64,000 nt of DNA from Microvirga sp. TS319 (GCF_041276405.1 NZ_JBGGGT010000002.1:3776501-3840500), one strand, 5' to 3'. Numbered from the stretch's first letter, positions 1 through 8,989 are shown. Notes: generated from the sequence alone by a model not told the origin. Numbers and translations are program-made.

Positions 1-40
1 GGCCGATGTGAGGCGGATGAGCGTGTTTCCGGGGCGCGCT

Positions 41-355
41 CTATTTCAGGCTTCCTGCCGCGCGCTCGGCCAGTCTCGTCACGCGGGCATAGGAGCTCTC
101 GTTTCTTTCGCCGGCAATATCCGGAGAGGCGGCCACTGTCGCAGAGCCCGCCCGCCGCGTGACGATACTGTGCATCCGGGCGAGCGCTTCGCGAATCTCG
201 GGCTGCCCGGCGACATCCCGGGCCGAGAATTCGTGCCGGCATAGACGGCAGGTGAGATCGGCTCCGAATTGCAGCTTCCTCAGCCGGACTTTGAACAGCC
301 GCCGACATTGCGGACAGGGCAGATCGATCCGTGTGCTCCCGTGATCCTCAAACAA
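41..355 (-). CDS. small zinc-ribbon protein, function unknown
   Basis: This 104-residue protein has two CxxC pairs (CPQC near the N-terminus and CRLC about 22 residues later) in the spacing of a zinc ribbon or rubredoxin-like knuckle, followed by a basic, Ala/Arg-rich tail with no recognisable domain. I chose the TTG start at 355 because GGAGG lies 7 bases before it. The open frame runs on upstream to 505, but that part overlaps the neighbouring gene and carries no zinc-ribbon residues. It is cytoplasmic by appearance, since no signal peptide or membrane segment remains after the TTG start. Two Cys pairs suggest metal binding, but the partner or nucleic-acid target cannot be inferred. Confidence 0.55.
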   Translation of the reverse strand: MFEDHGSTRIDLPCPQCRRLFKVRLRKLQFGADLTCRLCRHEFSARDVAGQPEIREALARMHSIVTRRAGSATVAASPDIAGERNESSYARVTRLAERAAGSLK

Positions 356-492
356 GCGCGATCCTCCGGTTAGGGTCCCCCTGCATAGTCTGAAGCATGG
401 CAGTAAGGCGAGAGCGAGGCACGGCATGAGACACTGACGGCAAGAAACAGGCCCGCGCCATGGCAACGGGCCTGCCTCCATCCGCTCCGCCG

Positions 493-842
493 CTACCGGG
501 CGCATTCCACGGGAACACGCACGTTGCTGCCCTCGACCAGGACGGTCCGGCAGGGCACGCCATTGATGATCCGGATCTCATTGGGCGCGGCGTAGGGAAA
601 GAGCGAGTCCGGCGTTCCGGAAATCGGCCGGCCCGCGATCATTCGCCCGGCCCCTTCCTCGACGCCAATGCTCCCCGTGGCTCCCGGCTCGAAAGTCCCG
701 GTCGCGACCCGGCCGGCGCATTCCACGGGAACACGCATGTTGCTGCCCTCGACCAGGACGGTCCGGCACGGAACGCCGTTGATGATCTGGACCTCGTTGG
801 GCGCGGCATAAGGGAAGGCCGATCCGGGCGTGCCCTGAATGG
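493..842. repeat. two-copy intragenic tandem duplication (~120 bp unit)
   Basis: The stretch from about 483 to 605 and the stretch from about 719 to 838 are near-identical copies. Both contain GGGAACACGC, GTTGCTGCCCTCGACCAGG and ACGGTCCGGCA in the same order. They encode the two 41-residue modules of the secreted protein. Most differences sit at third codon positions, which suggests that both copies are under protein-level selection. Confidence 0.8.
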
Positions 843-921
843 GATTGGGTTGCGCCTGTGCGGCCGCAGGGCCTCCGGCGAGCATAAGGCCGATGCCGAT
901 CAGAACAGTTGAAGTCTTCAA
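493..921 (-). CDS. secreted protein with two tandem 41-residue repeats
   Basis: This 142-residue protein begins with a signal peptide (about 20 residues, ending in an Ala-rich AAAQAQ cleavage region). The mature part is almost entirely two copies of one module, each starting GTP.S.FPYAAPNE and ending RVPVECA, joined by a short Gly/Thr/Glu linker. Each copy contains IINGVPCRTVLVEGSN and two cysteines, one at VPC and one at VEC, so one disulfide per module is plausible in the periplasm. I chose the TTG start at 921 because GGAGG lies 7 bases upstream and it puts the signal peptide at the N-terminus. I do not recognise the family. The two modules are also very similar at DNA level, pointing to recent duplication. 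Confidence 0.65.
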   Translation of the reverse strand: MKTSTVLIGIGLMLAGGPAAAQAQPNPIQGTPGSAFPYAAPNEVQIINGVPCRTVLVEGSNMRVPVECAGRVATGTFEPGATGSIGVEEGAGRMIAGRPISGTPDSLFPYAAPNEIRIINGVPCRTVLVEGSNVRVPVECAR

Positions 922-1106
922 GAAAGCCTCCTCTCGATGAATGGCTTTGAAGCGGCCGGTCTCCCGGCCCGCGCGAGACCGCCGTGACGATCCGGCCGGA
1001 TCGTCACGCAGGCAGCATTCTAGAGATGCGAAAGCGGTGCGCTTGATCAGAGAGGACAGCCGCTTGACAGAAACGGACATGGAGGGCCGAGGCGAGGACG
1101 AGCCCT

Positions 1107-1217
1107 AGAGCATCGGACGCGGGAAGTGGGCCCACTTTTGGGATCTGATCCGATGCTCCCTTCCTGAAAAGAGCGCATCGTGCGAAAAACCGGGTCCACT
1201 TTTTCGCACGATGCGCC
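1107..1217. repeat. dispersed palindromic repeat, full two-module copy
   Basis: Module 1 runs AGAGCATCGGACGC to GATCCGATGCTC and module 2 runs GCGCATCGTGCGAAAAA to TTTTTCGCACGATGCGC. Each can fold into a long hairpin. Related copies lie at about 3139, 18016, 21631, 38042, 40817 and 60107. This copy fills the gap between the start of the repeat protein (921) and the end of the ABC permease (1261). The rest of that gap, 922-1106, shows no gene. Confidence 0.85.
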
Positions 1218-1250
1218 AGGAGCCCCCTTCGAATGGGCGTCTCTTTTCGC

Positions 1251-1274
1251 GGTCAGGCGGTCAGGCGGTCAGGC
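1251..1274. repeat. three tandem 8-bp units at the permease stop codon
   Basis: GGTCAGGC is repeated three times without spacing. On the minus strand the units read GCCTGACC, so each carries a TGA. The first one met by the ribosome is the permease stop codon. A slippage tract here would change only the last residues of the permease. Confidence 0.8.
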
Positions 1275-2091
1275 GGGGATACATGCGCGCGGCAACGGCA
1301 ACGAGCAGCGCCGTGACCGTTGTCAGCACGGCGAAGTCAAAGCCAAGTCCGTACCGGCTCGTTCCGTCGGCCAGCATGAGGGCGCGAAGGGCGTCGACCT
1401 CATAGGTCAGCGGATTCGCGGATGACACGGCCTTGAGCCATTCCGGCATGAGTTCGATCGGATAGATCGCATTGCTGGCGAAGAAGATCGGCATGGTCAG
1501 CACCTGGCCGATGCCCATGAAGCGCTCGCGGGTCTTCACGATGCACGCGATGATCAGGGAAAAGGTCGAGAACAGAGCCGATCCGATCGCGATGAAGAGC
1601 GCCACGCCGAGGAGATGGAGCGGCGCGAACGACACGCTGATTCCGATCAGGACCGAGAGGGCGTAGACGATGACCGCCTGGGATATGCCCCGCATGGCCG
1701 ATGACGCGGCTTTGCCGAGAACGAGCGCACTGCGGGGCGCAGGGCTGACCATGTAGCGATGCAGCACGCCGAGGTCGCGCTCCCAGATCGCGGCGATGCC
1801 GTAGAAGATGGCTGCGAACAGAACGCTCTGAGCAAGGATGCCGGGCGCCAGGAAATCGAGATAGCGCTCCCCGTTCGTGATGCCCCGCACCTGCGCCATG
1901 ACCTGGCCGAACAGCAGCAGCCAGATGGCTGGCTGAAGCGCCCGTGTCAGAAGCTCGCTCGGATCGTGCATGAGCTTGCGGATTTCGGCGTCCGCCACGG
2001 CATGAATCTGGGTCAGGTAGCCAGCAATCAGGGCCGGCCTCGAAAGCTCACGAGCGGGCGCGAGCGCTGGCGCGGGTCTGCCTGATGTCAC
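1261..2091 (-). CDS. ABC-2 type exporter permease (DrrB/NodJ-like)
   Basis: This 276-residue protein has about six hydrophobic segments and the ABC-2 permease layout: a cytoplasmic N-terminal stretch, then LQPAIWLLLFGQVMAQV, and a late conserved block NPLTYEVDALRALM typical of DrrB/NodJ-type permeases. It would form the membrane half of an efflux ABC transporter with the ATPase encoded just upstream. The start is GTG at 2091 with GGAGG 8 bases before it, and it overlaps the ATPase 3' end by 44 bases, so the two are translationally coupled. The substrate is unknown; relatives export antibiotics, polysaccharides or lipo-oligosaccharides. Three 8-base repeats (GGTCAGGC) span the stop codon. Confidence 0.85.
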   Translation of the reverse strand: MTSGRPAPALAPARELSRPALIAGYLTQIHAVADAEIRKLMHDPSELLTRALQPAIWLLLFGQVMAQVRGITNGERYLDFLAPGILAQSVLFAAIFYGIAAIWERDLGVLHRYMVSPAPRSALVLGKAASSAMRGISQAVIVYALSVLIGISVSFAPLHLLGVALFIAIGSALFSTFSLIIACIVKTRERFMGIGQVLTMPIFFASNAIYPIELMPEWLKAVSSANPLTYEVDALRALMLADGTSRYGLGFDFAVLTTVTALLVAVAARMYPRLTA

Positions 2092-2932
2092 GATAGGATC
2101 CTCCGGCGGCCATCTTTGTGCCGGTGATGGAAGCGAATACGTCGTCCAGGGTCGCCTCCGGGCCGATCTGCGCTTTCAGGTCCTTGGGTGAACCAACCTT
2201 CTGGAGCCTGCCCGCATGGAGCACGCCGATGCGGTCGCATAATTCGTCGGCCTCCTCCATCAGATGCGTCGTAATCAGGATTGTGGTGCCGAGTCTTGCC
2301 CGCAAGTCCCGGACGTGGTTCCAGACGGTCCGGCGCGCCACCGGATCGAGCCCCACCGTCGGCTCGTCCATGAACAGCACATCGGGTTCATGAATCATAC
2401 TCTGGGCGATTTCGAGCCGCCGGATCATGCCGCCCGAGAAGCCCGCGACGATACGATGGGCGGCGTCCTTCAGATCCATCAGTTCGAGAGCCGAGGCGAT
2501 GCGCGCCTGCCGCTCTTGTCCGGGCACGCGATAGAGGCGAGCCGAGAGGAGCAGATTTTCATAGGCTGTCAGCGCCCCGTCCGCAGAAAGGAGCTGGGGC
2601 ACGTAGCCGATATGCGCGCGCACCTTGGCGGGCTGGCGAATCATGTCGAAGCCCGCCACCGAGGCAGAGCCGGAACTTGGCGGCAAAAGCGTCGTCAGCA
2701 TCTTGATGAGCGTGGACTTTCCGGCGCCGTTCGGGCCGATCAGGCCGAAAATCTCTCCCGGCCGCACGTTCAGAGACACGCCATCGACCGCGAGCAGTTC
2801 CCCGAAGCGTCTCGTCAGAGCGCGTGTGTCGATGATGCCGGGATCGTCCGGCCCGCCTGGAGATTCCAAGACCGCCACCTTCCCTCCCGCGACCTGTGAG
2901 GCAACCTTGATCCCGAGCGGCCCGGTGCGCAT
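2048..2932 (-). CDS. ABC exporter ATP-binding protein (DrrA/NodI-like)
   Basis: This 294-residue ATPase has Walker A GPNGAGKST, signature FSGGMIRRL, Walker B VLFMDEPTVGLDP and the switch His in TTHLMEEADEL, all in the order of DrrA/CcmA-type exporters. It would energise the permease encoded immediately downstream, whose start codon it overlaps. The start is uncertain. The frame stays open to 3145, but that extension is Pro/Arg-rich, matches no ABC domain and runs into a dispersed repeat. I prefer the ATG at 2932, although its GGAGG lies about 20 bases upstream. Together with the permease it is a two-gene exporter of unknown substrate. From 2933 to 3304 I see no supported gene. Confidence 0.85.
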   Translation of the reverse strand: MRTGPLGIKVASQVAGGKVAVLESPGGPDDPGIIDTRALTRRFGELLAVDGVSLNVRPGEIFGLIGPNGAGKSTLIKMLTTLLPPSSGSASVAGFDMIRQPAKVRAHIGYVPQLLSADGALTAYENLLLSARLYRVPGQERQARIASALELMDLKDAAHRIVAGFSGGMIRRLEIAQSMIHEPDVLFMDEPTVGLDPVARRTVWNHVRDLRARLGTTILITTHLMEEADELCDRIGVLHAGRLQKVGSPKDLKAQIGPEATLDDVFASITGTKMAAGGSYRDIRQTRASARARS

Positions 2933-3138
2933 GGGCTGAAGTCGGGCAAGTTCCTCCCCGCGACGGACCGGCAATCCGGGGCCGGAGCAACCAACCCGTC
3001 CACATTCGCGTCGCGCGAAATCCCCCGCAGGCTGCTCCGGAGCCGTCTGGGCCGGCGAGACGGAGGGAAACATCTCAACAGCCCGTTCGGTTTCATCACT
3101 CGTACGAGCGGCGGGCGCCACGACGCCTGTCCACTGCC

Positions 3139-3190
3139 AGAGCATCGCTTGCTGAGAAAAACCGGGGTTACCCTCTCACACGATGCATCA
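3139..3190. repeat. dispersed palindromic repeat, degenerate single-module copy
   Basis: AGAGCATCGC...GAAAAACCGGGG...CACACGATGCATCAGG keeps the ends of module 2 fused to the AGAGCATCG start of module 1, with the inner part eroded. It lies between the ABC ATPase and the LysR/TrpD2-like gene. Confidence 0.6.
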
Positions 3191-3304
3191 GGCCTACGAC
3201 AGGCGACTCGCGGGGGCGGTTTCGATCCACGCAACAGGCGATGGGTCCCTCACGGTGACGCCCTTCATCGATATCCCGGATGAGACCGGTGGAAGCCTCC
3301 GGGT

Positions 3305-4789
3305 TCAGCGTACAGGCGTTTTCGCGCCAGGATGGGGCCTCTCGGGAAGATCCTTCCGCCGCCGCTCCCAAAGGGTCTTTGCCGCGATCAGGCACTCATC
3401 GAGACGATCTGCGCCTGCGCCGCTCAGGGTGAGGAGCGCGATCGCCGCGGTGGAATTGATGATCGTTGTGGCGCGCTCGTCGTCCACGGTCCCGTCCCAG
3501 ACCCCGCGCCAGTATTCGATGCTCGTCATTCCCGTCGGCGGATAAGCCATCGGCTCCGGCGAGGCGGGCAGAAAGAGTGTCTCCGTCTGTCCGTTGGCAC
3601 GCCGGAGGAGCGTGGTCGAACGGAATGGCGTGGCCTCGGCAGTGTCGCGGCTCCCTCCCATGACGGTCAGGTACTCGTAGCCCAGGAGAGCTCCCGCGTC
3701 GCGGTGCAATTCACGATAGGCCGGACGTACGACCCCCATGAGGATGGCGCGCGCCGCGAGAGGGTTGAGCAGCGGCATCAGCGAATTCACGGGCGAGCGC
3801 GTCTCGAAGAGGCCATACAGCATGTGCAGGCGATGGAGCTGGGAGGACATGGCGGCCACCGGCAGATAGGCAATCCCCTGCCTGGCGATCGTCTCGGTGG
3901 CGGACGCCGTGGTCGCGCTGACCGGAATACCAATGGCGGTTGCGGCGGATACGAGCTTGGCCCTCGTGCCGCCTCCCCCATCGAGGCCGTGAAGGAGAAT
4001 CCTATGTCCCGCCTGCGCCAGCAGCAATGCCGCCTGCAGGAACCAGGGCATTCTGCGGGATTTCGGTGAAATATAGGCGGGCCAGTCCAGATCGACGGAC
4101 ATTGCGCCCGGGCGCGTCGCTTGCAGGTGAGTGCGGGCCGCACGGACCAAGCCGGTCAGTTCGGCCGCGGTCTCGCCCCTGAAATTCATGACGGACAGGA
4201 GCGCTCCGATCTGCACGGGATCGGCTTCTCCGTCGAGAATGATCGAGAAGGCATCCTCCGCCTCGTCGGCGGTGAGAGGGCGGCTATGCCCGATGCCCGC
4301 TCCGAGCGTCGCGATGTGCTTGGCAAGCCGCTTGCGCGTGTCCTCCGAGGTCCCGAGCGACGCGAGCTTGCGCGCGAAGGCTTCGGGAGACGGTTCGCCT
4401 TCGAGCAGGATGCTCGGTCGGGCGGCCAGCGGAGCCGCTTCGACCACGGGAGGCCGAGCCCAATCGGCCGGATCCATGGCGGCGCCGACCATGGCCTTCT
4501 CCCGCTCCTGCGGCCGGGACAGCGCCTCGGCTTCTGCCGCCAGGGCGCGCAGCCGCTGGCGCATGGATTCTGCAAAGGGGGTCGGGATCAGACGGCGAGA
4601 GGAGCGAATGAAGATCGGATCGTCATAGACGTCCCGGATCTGGCCAAGGAGCCTGCTCATCGCGGGAGCGCTCATTCCGAGCCGTTCGGCGGCGCGGTTG
4701 ACGCTGCCCTCCACGAGCAATGCGTCGAGAGCCAGAAGAAGGCGAAGACGCCCAAGCTTCAGGCCAGGTTCCCGTAATGCAGAATCCAA
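3305..4789 (-). CDS. LysR-type HTH fused to a TrpD2/YbiB-like domain
   Basis: This 494-residue protein has two parts. Residues about 13-90 are a LysR-type winged HTH (LVEGSVNRAAERLGMSAPAMS and DPIFIRSSRRLIPTPFA). Instead of the usual LysR effector domain, residues about 130-490 follow the anthranilate-phosphoribosyltransferase fold: the helical LTADEAEDAFSIILDGEADP segment, LLSVMNFRGET, HGLDGGGGTRAKL in place of the PRPP loop, and a C-terminal half with NPLAARAILMGV. The canonical GTGGD loop is altered, as in TrpD2/YbiB proteins, which bind nucleic acid rather than make tryptophan. The start is TTG at 4789 with AGGG 7 bases upstream. It is divergent from the siderophore receptor gene. The role is unknown; a transcription factor with a nucleic-acid- or nucleotide-sensing domain is inference. 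Confidence 0.75.
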   Translation of the reverse strand: MDSALREPGLKLGRLRLLLALDALLVEGSVNRAAERLGMSAPAMSRLLGQIRDVYDDPIFIRSSRRLIPTPFAESMRQRLRALAAEAEALSRPQEREKAMVGAAMDPADWARPPVVEAAPLAARPSILLEGEPSPEAFARKLASLGTSEDTRKRLAKHIATLGAGIGHSRPLTADEAEDAFSIILDGEADPVQIGALLSVMNFRGETAAELTGLVRAARTHLQATRPGAMSVDLDWPAYISPKSRRMPWFLQAALLLAQAGHRILLHGLDGGGGTRAKLVSAATAIGIPVSATTASATETIARQGIAYLPVAAMSSQLHRLHMLYGLFETRSPVNSLMPLLNPLAARAILMGVVRPAYRELHRDAGALLGYEYLTVMGGSRDTAEATPFRSTTLLRRANGQTETLFLPASPEPMAYPPTGMTSIEYWRGVWDGTVDDERATTIINSTAAIALLTLSGAGADRLDECLIAAKTLWERRRKDLPERPHPGAKTPVR

Positions 4790-5010
4790 AACAACCCTGT
4801 TTCAAAGCCGGGCCATGGGCACCGGATAGTCATTCGTCATATTCTCGAGTTCCGCTGCCTATTTCTCATTTCCGCACATCTTTCAAGCCGCGCAGGAACA
4901 CTTTAGAGACATTACAAATTGCGATTTCCTGAACTCAGAACGACTCTCAAACATAGCCGTTGACCCTCCACTTCCGCAGAACCTAGTAGCTCCCATCACT
5001 TGGTTTTTTC

Positions 5011-7185
5011 ATGAGTTTGGGGCGGATAATGGGGTTTGACGCGGCGGTTCGGAAGGATATCGGCACCGGTTTCGGCAGTTATGAAAGAGCGGCCCGTCGT
5101 CTCGCTCTTCTTGCTTCCTGCAGTCTGTCGGCCGCGCTCCTCGTCACCTCGTCCGCGATGGCTCAGACGGCCGACATGCCCGTGGACGCTGCCGAGGACA
5201 ACGTCATCTCTCTCGATCAGATCGTCGTGACGGCATCCGGCTTCGAGCAAAGCGTCAAGGATGCTCCGGCGAGCATTTCGGTCATTACCCGCGAGGAACT
5301 CGCGAAGGGCGACTTTCGCGATCTGACGGACGCCTTGAAGGAAGTTCAGGGCGTCGCGGTGACCGGCGTCGCCAACGAGAAGGATATCTTCATCCGCGGT
5401 CTTCCGGGCACCTACACGCTGATCCTCATCGACGGAAAGCGCCAGAATACCCGGGATTCCCGGACCAACGGCAGCGCGGGATTCGAGCAGAGCTTCATCC
5501 CGCCAATGTCAGCCATCGACCGCATCGAAGTCGTCCGCGGCCCCATGTCGTCGCTCTACGGTTCCGACGCCATGGGCGGCGTGATCAACATCATCACGCG
5601 CAAGGTGTCCGACACATGGAGCGGCACGGTGACGACCGAAGGATCGCTCCAGCAGCACGATGAATTCGGCAATTCGGCTCAGGGCACCTTCTATACGAGC
5701 GGCCCGCTGATCCACCGGATGCTGGGGCTTCAGCTGTGGGGCCGGGGCTTCGGCCGGGGCGAGGACGACCTGCTCAGCGGCATCACCGGCGCGCGCGAAG
5801 GCAATCTCGGCGGGCGCCTGACCTTCACGCCCGACGAGAGGCAGGACGTGATGCTGGAGAGCGGCTTCACGCGAATCCGCAGGGACGCCTCGAAACGGGG
5901 CACGCTCGAGGCCACCGACAGCGATACGTACAATCTCAACGACCGCAAATACTGGTCGCTGAGCCATGAGGGCCGCTGGGGGCCCACGACCTCCAACGTC
6001 TCGATCCTGCAGGAATGGGCGGAGCGCAGGAATTACAAGGAGAATCCCGCAACCTCCCTCTTCGACAAGAACCCCCGCTCGCCCGAGATCAGGAACACGA
6101 TCGTCGACGGCAAGTTCACGACGCCCTTCGAGTTCTTCGGCGCCCATACCCTGGTGACGGGCGGCCAATGGTCCAATGCGATGCTGACGGATCAGAACCC
6201 CGGCCGCCGCACCAATGTCGAGGAGACGTTCACGATCAACCAATGGGCCCTCTTCGCCGAAGACGAGTGGCGCCTGTCCGATGCCTTCTCGATCACGAAC
6301 GGCCTGCGCATGGATCAGCACGAGATCTACGGCGCCCATTTCAGCCCACGCAGCTATGCGGTCTGGCACGCCACCGAGAACCTGACGGTCAAAGGCGGCG
6401 TTTCGACGGGATTTCGCGCCCCGGAGATCCGCCAGATCGCACCGGGCTACGCCTACACGACCGGCGGCGCAGGCTGCTCCTACGGCCCGAACGGGACTTG
6501 CGGCGTCATCATTGCCGATGAGAACCTGCAGGCGGAAACCAGCACCAGCTACGAGATCGGAGCGGTGTGGGACAACCTGAATGGCTTTACCGCCAGCGCC
6601 ACTTATTTCTATACCGATTTCAGGGACAAGATCAGCAATGCCCTGGTGCTGGACGATGCCGGCAACCCCGTGCGCTGGTCGGAAGATCCGAATTACCGTC
6701 TCTGGTACAACTACAACATCGACGACGCGGTGATCCAAGGCGTCGAGCTGGCCGCCACCTGGCGGGCCACCGATACGCTTTCGTTCCGCGGCAGCTACAC
6801 CTTCACGGATTCCGAGCAGCGGACAGGCGAATATGCAGGCTTCCCGCTCGCCCGCACCCCCAAGCATATGGCCAATGCGCGCGTGGATTGGGTCACACCG
6901 ATTGCCGGTCTGGCGACATGGGCCGTCGTGAACTACCACGGCTCCGAGATCATCGGCGGCGCCCGCATCGGTACGAACGGCACTCCCGTGTTCATCAACG
7001 GCATGGCGGGACGCAAATACGACGCCTATGCGACGATGGATGTCGGTCTGACCTACGACCTCACGGAGCAGCTGACCCTGAATGCGGCGGTCTACAACGT
7101 CTTCGACAAGGAAGTCCAACCTACCGACTACAACACGGTCATCGAGGGGCGTCGCCTCTGGGTGAGCATGTCGGCCACCTTCTGA
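5011..7185 (+). CDS. TonB-dependent siderophore receptor (FepA/CirA-like)
   Basis: This 724-residue outer-membrane receptor has a signal peptide ending near AMAQT, a TonB-box-like DQIVVTASG, a plug domain (SVKDAPASISVITREEL to GGVINIITRK, residues about 72-200) and a beta-barrel ending in an aromatic residue (MSATF). It would import a ferric chelate, and the plug and barrel resemble catecholate receptors such as FepA and CirA. A Cys pair in an extracellular-loop position (CSYGPNGTC) is notable. Several ATGs are possible: 5011 gives a long leader, and 5029 follows GGGGCGG. It heads a locus with a siderophore reductase and a complete FecCD-type importer. Iron control is expected, but I could not find a convincing Irr or RirA box. 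Confidence 0.9.
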   Translation: MSLGRIMGFDAAVRKDIGTGFGSYERAARRLALLASCSLSAALLVTSSAMAQTADMPVDAAEDNVISLDQIVVTASGFEQSVKDAPASISVITREELAKGDFRDLTDALKEVQGVAVTGVANEKDIFIRGLPGTYTLILIDGKRQNTRDSRTNGSAGFEQSFIPPMSAIDRIEVVRGPMSSLYGSDAMGGVINIITRKVSDTWSGTVTTEGSLQQHDEFGNSAQGTFYTSGPLIHRMLGLQLWGRGFGRGEDDLLSGITGAREGNLGGRLTFTPDERQDVMLESGFTRIRRDASKRGTLEATDSDTYNLNDRKYWSLSHEGRWGPTTSNVSILQEWAERRNYKENPATSLFDKNPRSPEIRNTIVDGKFTTPFEFFGAHTLVTGGQWSNAMLTDQNPGRRTNVEETFTINQWALFAEDEWRLSDAFSITNGLRMDQHEIYGAHFSPRSYAVWHATENLTVKGGVSTGFRAPEIRQIAPGYAYTTGGAGCSYGPNGTCGVIIADENLQAETSTSYEIGAVWDNLNGFTASATYFYTDFRDKISNALVLDDAGNPVRWSEDPNYRLWYNYNIDDAVIQGVELAATWRATDTLSFRGSYTFTDSEQRTGEYAGFPLARTPKHMANARVDWVTPIAGLATWAVVNYHGSEIIGGARIGTNGTPVFINGMAGRKYDAYATMDVGLTYDLTEQLTLNAAVYNVFDKEVQPTDYNTVIEGRRLWVSMSATF

Positions 7186-7245
7186 ACCTATGGGCGCTCT
7201 TTTCCCCTCTCACTGTCGATCGCAGTCGCAGAAACAGGAACAAGC

Positions 7246-8007
7246 ATGATGGACGACAATAAACCAGGCACCCGCGAACAGGTGCACCAGAGGCCCCCGC
7301 TGCGGAGCTGGAGTTTCCGAGTCGTCGACAGCTACAACGTAGATCCTGATATGCGCCGCGTGGTTCTGACGGCAGACGACATCGCCGCGTTCGCCTATAA
7401 GCCGGGGCAAGCCATCATCATGATGGTTCCTCTTCCGGAAGGAGGGACTGGACGGAGGGACTACACGATCCGCAATCTGGATCGTGCTGCGGGAACGATC
7501 AGCGTCGATTTCTACCTCCATGGCGATACGCCGGCCCCGGCTTGGGCCCGACAGGCGAAGACCGGAGATACGATCGAGGTGAAAGGCCCGCGAGGGGGAA
7601 CCGTACTTCACTCAGACGCGGATTGGCACCTCCTGACCGGCGATGAAACCTGCATCCCGGCCATCGCCCATATCCTTGAAGGCATGCCGCAAGGCACCCG
7701 GGCTTTTGCCTTCATCGAGACGAACGACAAGCGCGGTGAGATCGCTCTTCAGACCAAGGCGGATGCCGTCGTTCGTTGGATCCACCGCAATGGTGCCCCT
7801 GCCGGCCCGAGCGAACTGATGAACGGCGTGATCCAGGACTTCCTTCTGCCCTCGGGCAAGGGCCATGCCTATATCATCGGAGAGACGAGCAATGTCCGGC
7901 GCCAGCGACACACCCTGATCGCCCGAGGGCTATCCCGCGATCAGATCTCGGCGGAAGGCTACTGGCGCCCCGGCCGTGTCGGCGGCCACGATCATGTGAA
8001 CGACTGA
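7246..8007 (+). CDS. siderophore-interacting protein (ViuB-type flavoreductase)
   Basis: This 253-residue cytoplasmic protein belongs to the siderophore-interacting FAD reductases. It shows the FAD-binding motif RDYTIRN, a GPRGG phosphate loop, the acidic GDETCIPAIAHILEGMP block and the C-terminal YWRPGR signature. Such enzymes reduce Fe(III)-siderophores after import to free the iron, using NAD(P)H. It starts 60 bases after the receptor gene and is followed by the periplasmic binding protein, which fits a single uptake operon. The family has FAD- and F420-like subtypes; nothing here contradicts FAD. The exact chelate cannot be told. Confidence 0.9.
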   Translation: MMDDNKPGTREQVHQRPPLRSWSFRVVDSYNVDPDMRRVVLTADDIAAFAYKPGQAIIMMVPLPEGGTGRRDYTIRNLDRAAGTISVDFYLHGDTPAPAWARQAKTGDTIEVKGPRGGTVLHSDADWHLLTGDETCIPAIAHILEGMPQGTRAFAFIETNDKRGEIALQTKADAVVRWIHRNGAPAGPSELMNGVIQDFLLPSGKGHAYIIGETSNVRRQRHTLIARGLSRDQISAEGYWRPGRVGGHDHVND

Positions 8008-8053
8008 ACATCCCGCCCATCGGTCCCTGAGCCTATTCCTGGAGAACAGCGCC

Positions 8054-8989
8054 ATGACGCATATTCCTGCCCGCCTTACTCGTACCGTGACTGCAATGGT
8101 TGCAGGCGCCTTCGCACTCGGCATCCTGACGGCAGGCGCCCATGCGGAGGATATCAAGGTCCAGCACGCCAAGGGCGAGACGACGGTTCCTTTGAAGCCG
8201 AAGAAGGTTCTCGCCTTCGATCTTGCTTCGCTCGACATATTGAGCGCGCTCGGCATCGAGGTGAGCGGCGTTCCGACGGCCCGGTTTCCCGAATATCTCG
8301 CAAAGTATGGCTCGGACAAATACGAGAAGGTCGGCACGCTGTTCGAACCGGATTACGAAGCAGTGAATTCAGCCGAACCTGATCTGATCATCGTCGGAGG
8401 ACGCTCCAGCGCCAAATACGAAGCTCTGGCGAAGATCGCTCCTACGATCGACATGACAATCGACCCTAAGGATTATGTTGGCAGCGTCGTACGGAATGCT
8501 CAGCTTCTGGCAAGGATCTTCGACAGGCAGCCCGAGGCGGCATCACAGATCGCCCGGCTCGAGCAATCGATCGCTTCCCTTAAACAGGACGCATCGAAGG
8601 CGGGCAAAGGTCTCCTTGTCCTCACCACCGGCGGCAAGATGAGCGCCTACGGACCCGGCTCACGCTTCGGGGTGCTGCACACTGATTTCGGGGTCGTACC
8701 AGCCGTCGAAGGACTGGCGACGACGAACCACGGCCAAGCGATCAACGCGGAGTTTATCCTCAAGACGAATCCCGACTGGCTCTTCGTGATCGACCGCGAT
8801 GCGGCGACGGGTCGAGGCAACGGTGCAGCCAAGAAGGTTCTGGACAACGACCTCGTTGCCCAGACCAAGGCCTGGAAGAACAATCAGGTCGTTTACCTGG
8901 ATCCTGTCAATTGGTATCTGGTCGGCGGTGGATTGACCGCCCTTCAGACCAGCGTGGACCAGATCCGGAAGGCGGTCACCAAGCCATAG
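8054..8989 (+). CDS. ferric-siderophore ABC transporter substrate-binding protein
   Basis: This 311-residue periplasmic protein has a signal peptide (cleavage near AHAED) and the two-lobe layout of the FecB/CeuE/YclQ group: KPKKVLAFDLASLDILSALG in lobe one, EPDLIIVGGRSS, then a long linker helix and lobe two with PDWLFVIDRDAATG. The group binds catecholate-type ferric siderophores or their breakdown products. The RBS GGAGAACAGCGCC precedes the ATG. It is followed by a strong 8-bp hairpin and then the two permease genes, a common arrangement that lets the binding protein be made in excess. CeuE-like assignment is from overall pattern, not from a ligand residue. Confidence 0.88.
   Translation: MTHIPARLTRTVTAMVAGAFALGILTAGAHAEDIKVQHAKGETTVPLKPKKVLAFDLASLDILSALGIEVSGVPTARFPEYLAKYGSDKYEKVGTLFEPDYEAVNSAEPDLIIVGGRSSAKYEALAKIAPTIDMTIDPKDYVGSVVRNAQLLARIFDRQPEAASQIARLEQSIASLKQDASKAGKGLLVLTTGGKMSAYGPGSRFGVLHTDFGVVPAVEGLATTNHGQAINAEFILKTNPDWLFVIDRDAATGRGNGAAKKVLDNDLVAQTKAWKNNQVVYLDPVNWYLVGGGLTALQTSVDQIRKAVTKP

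Noticed and set aside
2933..3145. N-terminal extension of the DrrA-like ATPase
   Set aside because: It is low-complexity Pro/Arg coding that enters a dispersed repeat; it may be read but is not supported by the ABC domain.
4905..4960. Possible Irr (ICE) or RirA box upstream of the TonB receptor
   Set aside because: Only one TTTAGA half site is present, without a matching arm, and no TGA-N9-TCA; it is too weak to call.
5509..7119. 536-codon open frame antisense to the TonB receptor
   Set aside because: The receptor has clear plug and barrel motifs; the antisense frame has none.
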